Positions 1 to 7,460 of a stretch of 25,999 nucleotides of DNA are shown one piece after another; the stretch's first letter is position 1, and each line of letters begins with the position of its first letter. The translations under genes were made by a program, and so were the position numbers. Source of the DNA: Competibacteraceae bacterium UBA3908. GTDB taxonomy: Bacteria; Pseudomonadota; Gammaproteobacteria; Competibacterales; Competibacteraceae. The stretch covers positions 1 through 25,999 of the forward strand of contig DGFE01000030.1 in the NCBI GenBank assembly GCA_002391525.1, read 5' to 3'. A model generated the notes under the pieces. The model was not told the DNA's origin. It did no database searches and worked only from the letters and a program-made list of their open reading frames with translations.

Positions 1-887
1 CGGCCGTGGTCATGTTCTCGCTGTTCGAGGAACAGTTGAAGCACGAGACCGCCGCCCTCGAATACCTGATGACCGCCGGTACCGAGAGCTTCGCCGAATC
101 GCTGAACTATTTTCCGGAGATCGACGACTACACGGTCGGTCCGGACAGCTATCTGGACCTGCTGCGGCGGGCGTCCGAGGCGGTGGACATCCCGATCATC
201 GGCAGCCTGAACGGCATCACCAACACCGGCTGGATCGATTACGCCAAGCTGATGGAAGAGGCGGGGGCCAAAGGCATCGAACTCAACATCTATTACATCC
301 CCGCCGATCTGACCACCGGTGGCCGCGAGGTCGAGCAGCGTTACGTCGAAATCGTCCGGGCGGTGAAGGCGGCGGTGACCGTGCCGGTGGCGGTGAAGCT
401 GAGTCCGTTCTTCAGCGCCATCGGCTCGATGGCCAAGGCGCTGGACGATGCCGGCGCCGACGCGCTGGTGCTGTTCAACCGCTTCTACCAGCCGGATTTC
501 GATCTGGACAAGCTGGAGGTGGCGCCAAATCTGCATCTGAGCACGCCGGACGAGATCCGTCTGCCGTTGCTGTGGATCGCGGTTTTATACGGGCGGCTGC
601 GGGCGTCGCTGGGCGCGACCCGTGGCGTGCATACGCCGGTCGAAGTGGTGAAATACCTGATGGCGGGCGCCGATGCGGTGATGACCACCTCGGCGCTGCT
701 CAAGAACGGCATCGATTATCTGACCACCCTGCGCGACGGTTTGCGAACCTGGATGGAAATGCACCGCTACGTGTCGGTGGCGCAGATGAAGGGCTCGATG
801 AGTCAGCACAATGTCGCCGATCCGACCGCCTTCGAGCGCGCCAACTACATCAAGACGTTGGAAAGTTACAAGGGTGACTACATCTGA
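1..887 (+). CDS. Dihydroorotate dehydrogenase-like flavoprotein, 5' end outside the window
   Basis: The frame is open to the left edge, so the N-terminus is missing; about 295 residues are visible. The fold is the FMN-binding TIM barrel of the dihydroorotate dehydrogenase family (COG0167): strand motifs PIIGSLNG and GAKGIELNIYY, PVAVKLSPFF, and the C-terminal phosphate-binding segment GVHTPVEVVKYLMAGADAV followed by MTTSALLKNG. In true class 1 enzymes the third-strand motif reads like NxSCPN and holds the catalytic Cys; here that position reads LNIYYIPAD with no Cys, so oxidation of dihydroorotate is doubtful. From general knowledge, this subfamily often sits beside pyruvate:ferredoxin oxidoreductase genes; the upstream neighbour cannot be seen. 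A strong terminator follows 31 bp after the stop. The family call is firm; the substrate is unknown. Confidence 0.85.
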   Translation, partial: AVVMFSLFEEQLKHETAALEYLMTAGTESFAESLNYFPEIDDYTVGPDSYLDLLRRASEAVDIPIIGSLNGITNTGWIDYAKLMEEAGAKGIELNIYYIPADLTTGGREVEQRYVEIVRAVKAAVTVPVAVKLSPFFSAIGSMAKALDDAGADALVLFNRFYQPDFDLDKLEVAPNLHLSTPDEIRLPLLWIAVLYGRLRASLGATRGVHTPVEVVKYLMAGADAVMTTSALLKNGIDYLTTLRDGLRTWMEMHRYVSVAQMKGSMSQHNVADPTAFERANYIKTLESYKGDYI

Positions 888-917
888 TTGACCTCTTTCT
901 TTCGCTTGGAGGTCTTG

Positions 918-945
918 GGGGATCGCGGGAGCGGTCCCCTTTTTT
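918..945 (+). terminator. Rho-independent terminator of the DHOD-like gene
   Basis: A 9-bp stem (918-926 with 931-939, one G-U wobble) closes a GGGA tetraloop and is followed directly by six T residues (940-945). It lies 31 bp after the stop codon at 887, so the DHOD-like transcript ends here. Confidence 0.85.
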
Positions 946-1120
946 GTTTATGTCGATTGAATTCCCTGAATCTCGAAACTAGGGTTCGATGCCAAGAATC
1001 ACTGAAGGAACCGTTGAGAGTACTTGTCCGAAGGTTAATTTTTTTGTATTCCTTCCCGATGTTGTACGGAGGGGATGTTACCACCAGTTGAAAAGTATTA
1101 TCTGGAACAGTTTTTAAAAA

Positions 1121-1140
1121 ATCCAGGCAATTGCCTGGAT
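1121..1140. repeat. Perfect 20-bp palindrome
   Basis: The sequence ATCCAGGCAATTGCCTGGAT equals its own reverse complement over all 20 bases. It lies inside the methyltransferase remnant, where it encodes residues around PGNCLD. A perfect palindrome with no spacer suits binding by a dimeric protein better than an RNA hairpin. It may also be chance plus coding constraint. Confidence 0.5.
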
Positions 1141-1262
1141 AAACGACAATTTGTTCAGTCAAGCCAAAGCGGTGTGAGATTTCCAATTTTCCAGGCATGA
1201 ACTTGATAGTGTTCTGGTCAAGAAGGCCGAGAATATATCGAGAGAGATTGAGGGTCAGCCAA

Positions 1263-1298
1263 AACCTTGCCGCTTCTCGAACAAGGAGCGGCAAGGTT
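1263..1298 (-). terminator. Probable terminator downstream of pgm
   Basis: Two perfect 12-bp arms (1263-1274 and 1287-1298) are separated by 12 bases. On the minus strand the hairpin lies 14 bp past the pgm stop and its 3' arm runs into a short TTTT. The stem is strong but the T tract is short, so termination may be partial. Confidence 0.6.
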
Positions 1299-1312
1299 GA
1301 GGGCGCGCGGGC

Positions 1313-2944
1313 TCAGGTAATCACCGTCGGCGCGTCGCGGCCGGTGCGTTCGCGGATGCCGGCCAGGCTGTTGGCGACGCCGATCAATTCCGCCAGCGCC
1401 TGCTGGGTATCCAGATCGTGCCGGGCCGGATCGGGTTCGTAGGCTTCGATGTAGACCCGTAGCGTCGCGCCCTCGGTGCCGGTCCCGGACAGCCGGTAGA
1501 CGATCCGCGATCCGTCCTTGAAGCCGATGCGGATGCCCTGCTTGTCGCTCACGCTGTCGTCGATGGGATCGAGATAGCGGAAATCGTCGGCGTAATCCAC
1601 CGTGTACGATCCCAGCCGTTGCCCCGGCAGTTCGGTGGTTTTGGCGCGCAGAGCGTTGACCAGGCCATCGGCGGCCTTGCTGTCGACGGCTTCATAATCG
1701 TGGCGGGTGTAGTAGTTGCGCCCGTAGAGTCGCCAGTGCTCGCGCACGATTTCCGCTACCGACTGCCGGCGCGCGGCCAGGACGTTCAGCCAGAACAGCA
1801 CCGCCCACAGCCCGTCCTTCTCGCGCACGTGGTCCGAACCGGTGCCGAAGCTTTCCTCACCACACAAGGTAATCCGGTCGGCGTCGAGCAGATTGCCGAA
1901 GAATTTCCAGCCGGTCGGCGTTTCGTAGCAGGGCAGGCCGAACTTGGCGGCCACCCGGTCCACCGCCTGGCTGGTCGGCATCGAGCGGGCCACGCCGGTC
2001 AGCCGGCTCCGATAGCCGGGCACCAGTTTGGCGTTGGCCAGGATCACCGCCAGACTGTCGCTGGGGGTAACGAAGAAATGCCGGCCCAGCACCATGTTGC
2101 GGTCGCCGTCGCCGTCCGAGGCCGCGCCGAAATCGGGCGCGTCCGGCCCGAACAGGTAATCGGCCAGTTCCTTGGCGTAGACCAGGTTCGGATCGGGATG
2201 GCCGTGGCCGAAGTCTTCCAGCGGAATGCCATTGACCACCGTTCCGGCGGGCGCGCCCAGCCGATTTTCCAGAATCTCGCGGGCATACGGGCCGGTCACT
2301 GCGTGCATGGCGTCGAATCGCATCCGAAACCCGGATTTGAACAATGCGCGGATCTGGTCGAAATCGAACAACTGCTCCATCAGGTCCGCGTAATCGCTGA
2401 CCGGGTCCACGATGTCCACCCGCATGTCGCCGACGAAGGTGGCGCCCAGCTTGTCCAGATCGATGTCGGGCGAGTCCAGCAGGTGATAGCGGCTGATGTG
2501 CAGGGTAGCCGTGTAAATGGCCTCGGTGACTTTTTCCGGCGCGGGTCCCCCGTTCGGGGTATTGAATTTGATGCCGAAATCCTCCTCGGGACCGCCGGGG
2601 TTGTGGCTGGCCGAGAGAATGATGCCGCCACGCGCCTCGTGCTTGCGGATCAGGTGGGAGACCGCCGGGGTGGAGAAGATGCCGCCCTGACCCAGGAGGA
2701 CGCGGGTGCAGCCATTGGCGGCGGCGATGCGCAGGATGGTCTGGATCGCCTGCCGATTGTAATAGCGGCCATCGCCGCCGACCACCAACGGGGAGTCCTC
2801 GCGGTCGCGCTGGGTATCGAAAATGGCTTGCACGAAGTTTTCCAGATAATGCGGTCGCTGGAATACCTTGACCTTCTTGCGCAGCCCCGAGGTGCCGGGT
2901 TTCTGATCCTGGAACGGTTGAGTGGCGATGGTTTCGACAGTCAT
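1313..2944 (-). CDS. pgm: Phosphoglucomutase, alpha-D-glucose phosphate-specific
   Basis: Interconverts glucose 1-phosphate and glucose 6-phosphate in the cytoplasm, linking glycogen and nucleotide-sugar metabolism to glycolysis. The 543-residue length matches the family. Visible motifs: GTSGLRKK at residues 17-24; the phosphoserine loop SASHNPGG with the catalytic Ser at 113; the metal-binding loop DGDGDR from residue 277; the sugar-binding CGEESFGTGSDH; and the C-terminal phosphate-binding RLSGTGTEGATLR. The start at 2944 is preferred over an in-frame start at 2983 because an AGGGGG Shine-Dalgarno precedes it and family members begin near here. It is transcribed leftward, is probably independent of the DUF2126 gene upstream (144-bp gap), and is followed by a hairpin at 1263-1298. 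Nothing essential is missing. Confidence 0.95.
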   Translation of the reverse strand: MTVETIATQPFQDQKPGTSGLRKKVKVFQRPHYLENFVQAIFDTQRDREDSPLVVGGDGRYYNRQAIQTILRIAAANGCTRVLLGQGGIFSTPAVSHLIRKHEARGGIILSASHNPGGPEEDFGIKFNTPNGGPAPEKVTEAIYTATLHISRYHLLDSPDIDLDKLGATFVGDMRVDIVDPVSDYADLMEQLFDFDQIRALFKSGFRMRFDAMHAVTGPYAREILENRLGAPAGTVVNGIPLEDFGHGHPDPNLVYAKELADYLFGPDAPDFGAASDGDGDRNMVLGRHFFVTPSDSLAVILANAKLVPGYRSRLTGVARSMPTSQAVDRVAAKFGLPCYETPTGWKFFGNLLDADRITLCGEESFGTGSDHVREKDGLWAVLFWLNVLAARRQSVAEIVREHWRLYGRNYYTRHDYEAVDSKAADGLVNALRAKTTELPGQRLGSYTVDYADDFRYLDPIDDSVSDKQGIRIGFKDGSRIVYRLSGTGTEGATLRVYIEAYEPDPARHDLDTQQALAELIGVANSLAGIRERTGRDAPTVIT

Positions 2945-3000
2945 GGCTGAGTGCCCCCTTCGGGATTTTTGGTGGCGGGTCAAAATTGAGATGATCGAAG

Positions 3001-3029
3001 ATTATGCGCTTCCTGGTATCAGGATAGAA
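3001..3029 (-). promoter_or_regulatory. Possible sigma70 promoter for pgm
   Basis: On the minus strand a CATAAT -10-like hexamer (3006-3001, five of six consensus bases) follows a weak TTCTAT -35-like hexamer (3029-3024) at 17 bp. It lies about 57 bp upstream of the chosen pgm start, in an intergenic stretch that is AT-richer than the genes around it. The -35 match is poor. Confidence 0.3.
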
Positions 3030-3088
3030 CAGGGTCGACAGCGCCGATACCGAGCGGAATCCGCGGAATCGTGCGGGGCGGGCGGAAC

Positions 3089-5230
3089 CTACAGCCGGCG
3101 CAGATCGAAACAATAGGGAGTCAGGGCGCCGGGTGGGGGTTCCAGCGGCATTGTGGTCGGCGCGGTATCCAGGCGCCTGGTCACGAACCGTTCCGCCCGA
3201 CGTGCCACCGCGTCCTCCAGATCCGCGGGCAGGCCATCGTAACCGCCGCCTTGTGGCCGCCATTCGTGCAGGACGATCCGCAGCGCGCCGGAGTGACCGG
3301 GGTGCGACAGCAGCAGCTCGATAGGACCCTGGGCCTCCAGCATGGGGTGCAGGCCGGTCCAGGGCTTGAAACGGCGGTAGCGCAGCCCGTACAACCAGGT
3401 TTCCCCGTCCAGTTCATCCTCGCGCCGCAACGGCAGCCGGTAACCGTTCACCGTCAGCCGCCAGTCTTTCAGCGTCCGCTGCGCTGCCTCGGATTGGGCG
3501 CACAGGCTGATTTCCAGGCGCGCGGTGCTGGCGTCCACCAGTCGGGAATGCCCGTGCTCCTGCGAGGGGGCGTCCCCCAGCAGCGGCCAGAATTCCAGGC
3601 CGCGCCGGACGGTCAGCCGGCACTCGCCGAATTCCGCCGCGCCCAGCCAGTGATAGTGTTCGTCCAGCAGTTCCGCGATCAACGGCTGGCCCAGTCCCAG
3701 ACCGGCGCTGGCCAGTTCGTCCAGCACCTCCCACAGATCGGCGCGCAGGTAGTAGGGCAGGGCGAAGCGATCATGCAGTTCCCGGCCCCAGTGGATGGGT
3801 TCCGGGTAATCCGGTCGCTGGATCAGCAACGCGGCGATGGCGCGCAGCAACGCCGCCAGAGCCGCCAGCCATTCCGGCGTGGGCGGCATCCGAAAGGCGC
3901 GGAATTCCACCAGCCCCAATCGACCCCGCCCAGGTAGATAGGGGTTCCACAGCTTTTCGATGTTGAGTTCGGTACGATGGGTGTTGCCGGCTGGATCGGC
4001 CAGGAACGGCGAAAGGCTTTGCCAGAGCAGGTCCGGGGTCGGGTTGCGCTGGCGTTTGAGCAGGGCCAGCGTCAGCGCCAATTCCTCGAAGATGTCGGCG
4101 GTCCGCTCGTCGGCGCGCGGGGCCTGGCTGGAATTGCCGACGAAATCGCCGGCGAAATAGAACGACAGCGCCGGATGACGGTTGAAGTAACCGAGCAGCG
4201 CCGGCAACAGGTGGGGGCAGGTCAGAAACGGGCTGCTGTCCGGGGTCGGACCGCCCAGGGTCAATTGGCCGCCGCCACCGGAATCGGTGTATTGGCCATT
4301 GTAATGCAAGCGGTAAGGGGTCAGTCCGGCGGCGGCGGCGGCGGCGAAGCTGATCCGACTCTCGCGCAGGAAGCTGGCCACGTCCGCCGCCGGGGCCATG
4401 TTGGCTTCCACCACGGCGGGATCCGGCGTGAGGGTGGTCCAGGCCACCGTGGTGTCTACCGGCGGCGGAAAGCCCGCCAGAATCAGGCCGGGCAAGCCGG
4501 ACGCGCGTGCGGCTTCGCCAATCGCGGCCAGCAGGCTCAGAAACATCTCCACCTCGGCGCAGGCCGGCAGCTCCACGCGGGGAATCACCGCTTCGTCCAA
4601 CCCGGTCTCGGGATCACCTCCGTCGATGCCGAGCAGAAAGGTTCCCTGCTCGGCCAGTTCGTCGCGCGGTCCCTGCGGCGGGATCGGTTGACCATGGAGA
4701 CTCGGGCGGGCCAGTCGCGGTTCCCGCGCCGGGTTGGCCAGCAGCGGCAGAAGGTCGCGGCGAAACACGACGCGCAACCGGGGAGGGGTCTCGACCGCGA
4801 ACAGCAGCGCCGGCCAGCCGCGCGCGCCGAGCCGCTGAGCCAGGCGCGACCAGAATTCGTCGAGTTGAGCGGGCGACGGTGGGTTGGCCATGGCGTCCGC
4901 CAGCGGATCGGGTGGGCCCGTCCAGATCGGCTGGCCGTCGCGACGCCGGTAAAGGCCCAGGTTCCAGCGCGGCAGATCTTCCTTGGGGTATTGCCGGCCC
5001 AGGGTGCGCAGCACCACGCCGCCGGGAGTTTGCTCGAGGGATTCGGCCAGCATTCGGCGGGCGCGCGCTTCCTTGGTGGGACCAAGGGCGTTGTACAACC
5101 ATTCCGGGGCTTCGGAGCGGCGGTCGGTAAAGGTCGGCTCGGCGCCGACCCAGATCGCCAGCTCGCGGCGTTTGAGCAGATCGTCGTGGGAACGAATGGC
5201 CTGATCGAAGGCCGGCAGCGTAGTCTTCAT
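3089..5230 (-). CDS. DUF2126 family protein (COG4196-like), without transglutaminase domain
   Basis: A 713-residue soluble protein matching the DUF2126 module, usually the large C-terminal part of proteins that begin with a transglutaminase-like domain. The N-terminus carries the diagnostic WVGAEPTFTDR (residues 27-37). In the middle are SFYFAGDFVGNSSQAPRADE (SQAPR at 368-372), AGNTHRTELNIEKLW (GNTHR at 415-419) and GRLGLVEFRAFRMPP, all core DUF2126 signatures. No signal peptide or membrane segment is seen, and no Cys-His-Asp transglutaminase triad region precedes it. Biochemical function is unknown; related modules resemble carboxylate-amine ligases, and the neighbouring genes are not informative. 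The start at 5230 has only a weak ribosome site, but the family's N-terminal motif begins soon after it. The comF gene lies 108 bp upstream on the same strand, so co-transcription is possible. Confidence 0.85.
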   Translation of the reverse strand: MKTTLPAFDQAIRSHDDLLKRRELAIWVGAEPTFTDRRSEAPEWLYNALGPTKEARARRMLAESLEQTPGGVVLRTLGRQYPKEDLPRWNLGLYRRRDGQPIWTGPPDPLADAMANPPSPAQLDEFWSRLAQRLGARGWPALLFAVETPPRLRVVFRRDLLPLLANPAREPRLARPSLHGQPIPPQGPRDELAEQGTFLLGIDGGDPETGLDEAVIPRVELPACAEVEMFLSLLAAIGEAARASGLPGLILAGFPPPVDTTVAWTTLTPDPAVVEANMAPAADVASFLRESRISFAAAAAAGLTPYRLHYNGQYTDSGGGGQLTLGGPTPDSSPFLTCPHLLPALLGYFNRHPALSFYFAGDFVGNSSQAPRADERTADIFEELALTLALLKRQRNPTPDLLWQSLSPFLADPAGNTHRTELNIEKLWNPYLPGRGRLGLVEFRAFRMPPTPEWLAALAALLRAIAALLIQRPDYPEPIHWGRELHDRFALPYYLRADLWEVLDELASAGLGLGQPLIAELLDEHYHWLGAAEFGECRLTVRRGLEFWPLLGDAPSQEHGHSRLVDASTARLEISLCAQSEAAQRTLKDWRLTVNGYRLPLRREDELDGETWLYGLRYRRFKPWTGLHPMLEAQGPIELLLSHPGHSGALRIVLHEWRPQGGGYDGLPADLEDAVARRAERFVTRRLDTAPTTMPLEPPPGALTPYCFDLRRL

Positions 5231-5338
5231 GGCGCCGATGGTGGCTGAGGGCGGACTGGCGCGGCATTGTACGGAATTTCACCGCGGGCGGGTAACGGTT
5301 TCTGGATCGCGCCGATCCAAATGTCGCGGCGTGGCGGA

Positions 5339-6091
5339 TCAGGCATCGGCGGCGCGCGCGATGGCCCAGACTGCGATGTCCGCCGCCCCGCCGGCGCGCA
5401 GAATCCGGGCGCATTCGGCGACGGTGCTGGCGGTCGTGATCACATCGTCCATAAGCGCGACTCGCGCTCCGCTCAGCGATAGCCCGTTGGCGAATGCGCC
5501 CAACGGATTGGCCTGGCGACGGCGGGCGTCCAGCTGGGTTTGCGGAGGGGTATACCGCATCCGGCGCAAGCCCTCGGCCAACAAGGGAATACCAAAGCGG
5601 CGGGCGGTGGCGCGCCCCAGTTCCAATGCCTGATTGAAGCCGCGCTCCCGCAGCCGCCGCGGATGCAGCGGTACGGGAACGATGCAATCCGGCAAGGGGT
5701 CGCCGCGCGCGGCAAGCGCGGCGGCGAACAGCTCGCCCAGCAGCCGGGCATGGCTCAACCGACCGTTGAATTTCAGTTCGCGAATCAGAAAATCCACCGG
5801 CGGTCGATAGCGAAAAGGCGCGAACGCGCGGTCAAAGGGCCATGGATGTGACCGGCAGCGCGAGCAACGCTCATTCTGGCCGGTCGCCAGCGGCAGGGCG
5901 CAACCCGGACAGGCTGGCGTATTGCACGGCAGATCGGCGGCGCACCCGGCGCACAGGTCGCGCTCGAGCACGCCGGGAGCGTCGCACAACAGGCAGGTGG
6001 GCGGCAGCAATCCGTGCCCGAGCGCGCGCAGCCAGACGCTCGTTGCGGTGCGCTTCCGATGGTTGACAACGCGATGGGGGTTCGGGAGCAT
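5339..6091 (-). CDS. comF: ComF/GntX family phosphoribosyltransferase-like protein
   Basis: A 250-residue ComF-type protein, linked in other bacteria to DNA uptake during natural transformation. The N-terminal zinc-ribbon region has the CxxC pairs CLLC (33-36), CAGC (47-50), CPGC (61-64) and CSRC (76-79). It is followed by the double-domain phosphoribosyltransferase core: FKFNGR-like LKFNGRLSHARLLGE, PVPLHPRRLRERGFNQA, and the PRPP loop VALMDDVITTAST with the Asp pair at 215-216. The ATG at 6091 is preferred; a TTG two codons upstream is in frame. Neither has a clear Shine-Dalgarno. The gene diverges from the membrane-protein/bioH/bioC group; from general knowledge comF is often next to biotin genes in gammaproteobacteria, which fits here. 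Family confidence is high; a role in competence is inferred only. Confidence 0.92.
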   Translation of the reverse strand: MLPNPHRVVNHRKRTATSVWLRALGHGLLPPTCLLCDAPGVLERDLCAGCAADLPCNTPACPGCALPLATGQNERCSRCRSHPWPFDRAFAPFRYRPPVDFLIRELKFNGRLSHARLLGELFAAALAARGDPLPDCIVPVPLHPRRLRERGFNQALELGRATARRFGIPLLAEGLRRMRYTPPQTQLDARRRQANPLGAFANGLSLSGARVALMDDVITTASTVAECARILRAGGAADIAVWAIARAADA

Positions 6092-6159
6092 AGTCAATTC
6101 ACGATTTACGCGAGTATCGTGCTCATTTTTCTATTGAATTCAATCTATAGAGTCCGGTC

Positions 6160-6597
6160 ATGCACATCCTGGAGCAAAGCGAAGACACGGCTATCGGCAA
6201 GGTCGCGCGCGGTTCGTCCGCCAGGCGGGCCGCCGCCCTGATGAATTATGGCAACATCATTTCGATTCTCGTGCCTTTCCCCCTGCTGATTTTCTGGTTT
6301 GGTGCTTCGATGCTGGTGTATGCCATGAATCGCCATCATCCCGATCCGAAAGTGGGGCATTACACCCAGCAGGCCGCCTCTCGGTTTTACGGCGTCACGG
6401 GGTTCTTCATCGTGATCGCCACCTTCATTCCGGGCGATGGCTGGTTTTGGCATCTGATCGCCTGGATTCTGGCGCTGTCGATCCTGGTGCCCTGGTCCAT
6501 CGTCGATCTACGGCGGATTTATCGGGACCAGTGGATGGATATCGCGCTTGACGAAAATGGCCATCCGCTGTCGGGCCAGATACCGGCGTCGGTCTGA
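6160..6597 (+). CDS. Conserved-looking inner-membrane protein of unknown function
   Basis: I do not recognise a named family. The 145-residue product has three hydrophobic segments: about residues 30-53 (NIISILVPFPLLIFWFG), 78-91 (YGVTGFFIVIATFIP) and 97-116 (WHLIAWILALSILVPWSIVD). A hydrophilic, basic loop (MNRHHPDPKVGHY) lies between the first two, and a short charged tail ends it. No enzymatic motif is visible. An internal ATG at 6241 (protein beginning MNYGNIISI) would remove a hydrophilic 27-residue leader and is a serious alternative start; neither start has a good Shine-Dalgarno. The stop lies 2 bp before the bioH start, so it is almost certainly in one transcript with bioH and bioC. 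A biotin role is not implied by its sequence. Confidence 0.75.
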   Translation: MHILEQSEDTAIGKVARGSSARRAAALMNYGNIISILVPFPLLIFWFGASMLVYAMNRHHPDPKVGHYTQQAASRFYGVTGFFIVIATFIPGDGWFWHLIAWILALSILVPWSIVDLRRIYRDQWMDIALDENGHPLSGQIPASV

Positions 6598-6599
6598 CG

Positions 6600-7460
6600 A
6601 TGAGCGATTCCCCGCTGCCGGAAGGCATCGCCATGCCGCGTCGTTCCGGGAACCCCAGACCTTGCTGGCCCGAACCGCATGAGTGCGGTAAGAACGCGCT
6701 CTACACCCACACGCTGGGCAGCGGGCCGGACGTGGTGCTGATCCACGGCTGGGGGATGCACTCCGGGGTCTGGGAGGATGTCGCCGAAGCCTTGTTCGAC
6801 CGGTACCGGGTCACGGTCGTGGATCTGCCGGGCCACGGGTACAGCCGGTTGCCGGCGGCTGGCCACAGCCTGGCCGATCTGGGTGCGGCGGCGGCGGCGG
6901 TGACGGCGCCGGCAGCGGCCTGGGTGGGCTGGTCGCTGGGCGGACTGGTGGCGCAGCAGGTGGCGATCACCGCGCCGGAACAGGTCAGCCGGCTGGTGCT
7001 GGTCAACAGCACGCCCTGCTTCGCGCAGCGGCCCGACTGGCCGCATGGCATCGCCCTGCCGGTGCTGCGCCGGTTTGCCGAAGAATTGCGCCAGGACTAC
7101 CGCGCCGTGCTCAAGCGCTTCATCGCCCTGGAGGTGCATGGCAGCCGACATGCCGCCAGCCAACTGCGGACACTCAAGGCGATGTTGTTCCAACATGGCG
7201 AGCCGGACGTGTCGGCGCTGGAAGACGGCCTGGCGGTTCTGGAAAACACCGACCTGCGCGCCGAGCTGTCCCGGATCGCCTGCCCGACCCTGCTGCTGAT
7301 GGGCCAGCGCGATCAACTGGTGCCGACGGCGGCTGGAGCCGCGATGCGCGAACTGCTGCCGAACGCCCGCCTGCGCGTTTTCCCCGGCGCCGGTCATGCA
7401 CCGTTTTTCTCCCATCTACCGGACTTCGTCGCGGAACTGCGGGAGTTTCTCGATGCGTGA
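6600..7460 (+). CDS. bioH: Pimeloyl-[acyl-carrier protein] methyl ester esterase BioH
   Basis: An alpha/beta hydrolase that removes the methyl group from pimeloyl-ACP methyl ester, ending the disguised fatty-acid cycle of biotin precursor synthesis. Visible features: the oxyanion-region motif LIHGWGMHSGVW (residues 47-58), the nucleophile elbow GWSLGG with Ser112, the acid Asp238 in GQRDQLVP and the base His266 in GAGHAPFF. BioH proteins are usually near 255 residues; this one has an extra hydrophilic N-terminal stretch of about 30 residues, so the true start may lie further inside. The start used is 2 bp after the preceding stop. The 3' end overlaps bioC by 8 bp, suggesting translational coupling. 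The partnership with bioC makes the assignment stronger than the hydrolase fold alone would. Confidence 0.92.
   Translation: MSDSPLPEGIAMPRRSGNPRPCWPEPHECGKNALYTHTLGSGPDVVLIHGWGMHSGVWEDVAEALFDRYRVTVVDLPGHGYSRLPAAGHSLADLGAAAAAVTAPAAAWVGWSLGGLVAQQVAITAPEQVSRLVLVNSTPCFAQRPDWPHGIALPVLRRFAEELRQDYRAVLKRFIALEVHGSRHAASQLRTLKAMLFQHGEPDVSALEDGLAVLENTDLRAELSRIACPTLLLMGQRDQLVPTAAGAAMRELLPNARLRVFPGAGHAPFFSHLPDFVAELREFLDA

Larger units (their letters stand above)
878..1198 (-). pseudogene. Truncated DNA methyltransferase (N6-adenine/N4-cytosine type), N-terminal remnant
   Basis: Read leftward from an ATG at 1198, the first 53 or so residues resemble the start of site-specific DNA methyltransferases that carry catalytic motif IV before motif I: VYPGNCLDFLKTVPDN, then QLVVTSPPYNIGKEY with the SPPY catalytic motif at residues 42-45. 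After residue 53 (about position 1040) the family resemblance stops. The frame stays open to 878 but encodes an Arg/Lys-rich tail read through the neighbouring terminator. The target-recognition part and the SAM-binding FxGxG motif are absent. No convincing Shine-Dalgarno precedes the ATG; the frame is also open up to 1294. A run of seven A residues lies where similarity ends, but the other frames do not restore a methyltransferase. The patch is visibly AT-richer than its neighbours. I read it as a decayed remnant of an acquired restriction-modification gene. Confidence 0.6.

Noticed and set aside
1000..1060. A frameshift at the seven-A run as the reason the methyltransferase stops
   Set aside because: Reading on in the other frames gives no methyltransferase motif and soon a stop, so truncation or recombination explains it better than one indel.
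1619..2950. A 443-codon plus-strand open frame opposite pgm
   Set aside because: It is a GC-driven mirror of pgm; the product is low-complexity and rich in Gly, Ala, Gln and His with no family motif, whereas pgm has full motifs.
3977..5248. A 423-codon plus-strand frame opposite the DUF2126 gene
   Set aside because: Arg/Gln/Gly-rich shadow of a recognised gene, with no Shine-Dalgarno and no recognisable domain.
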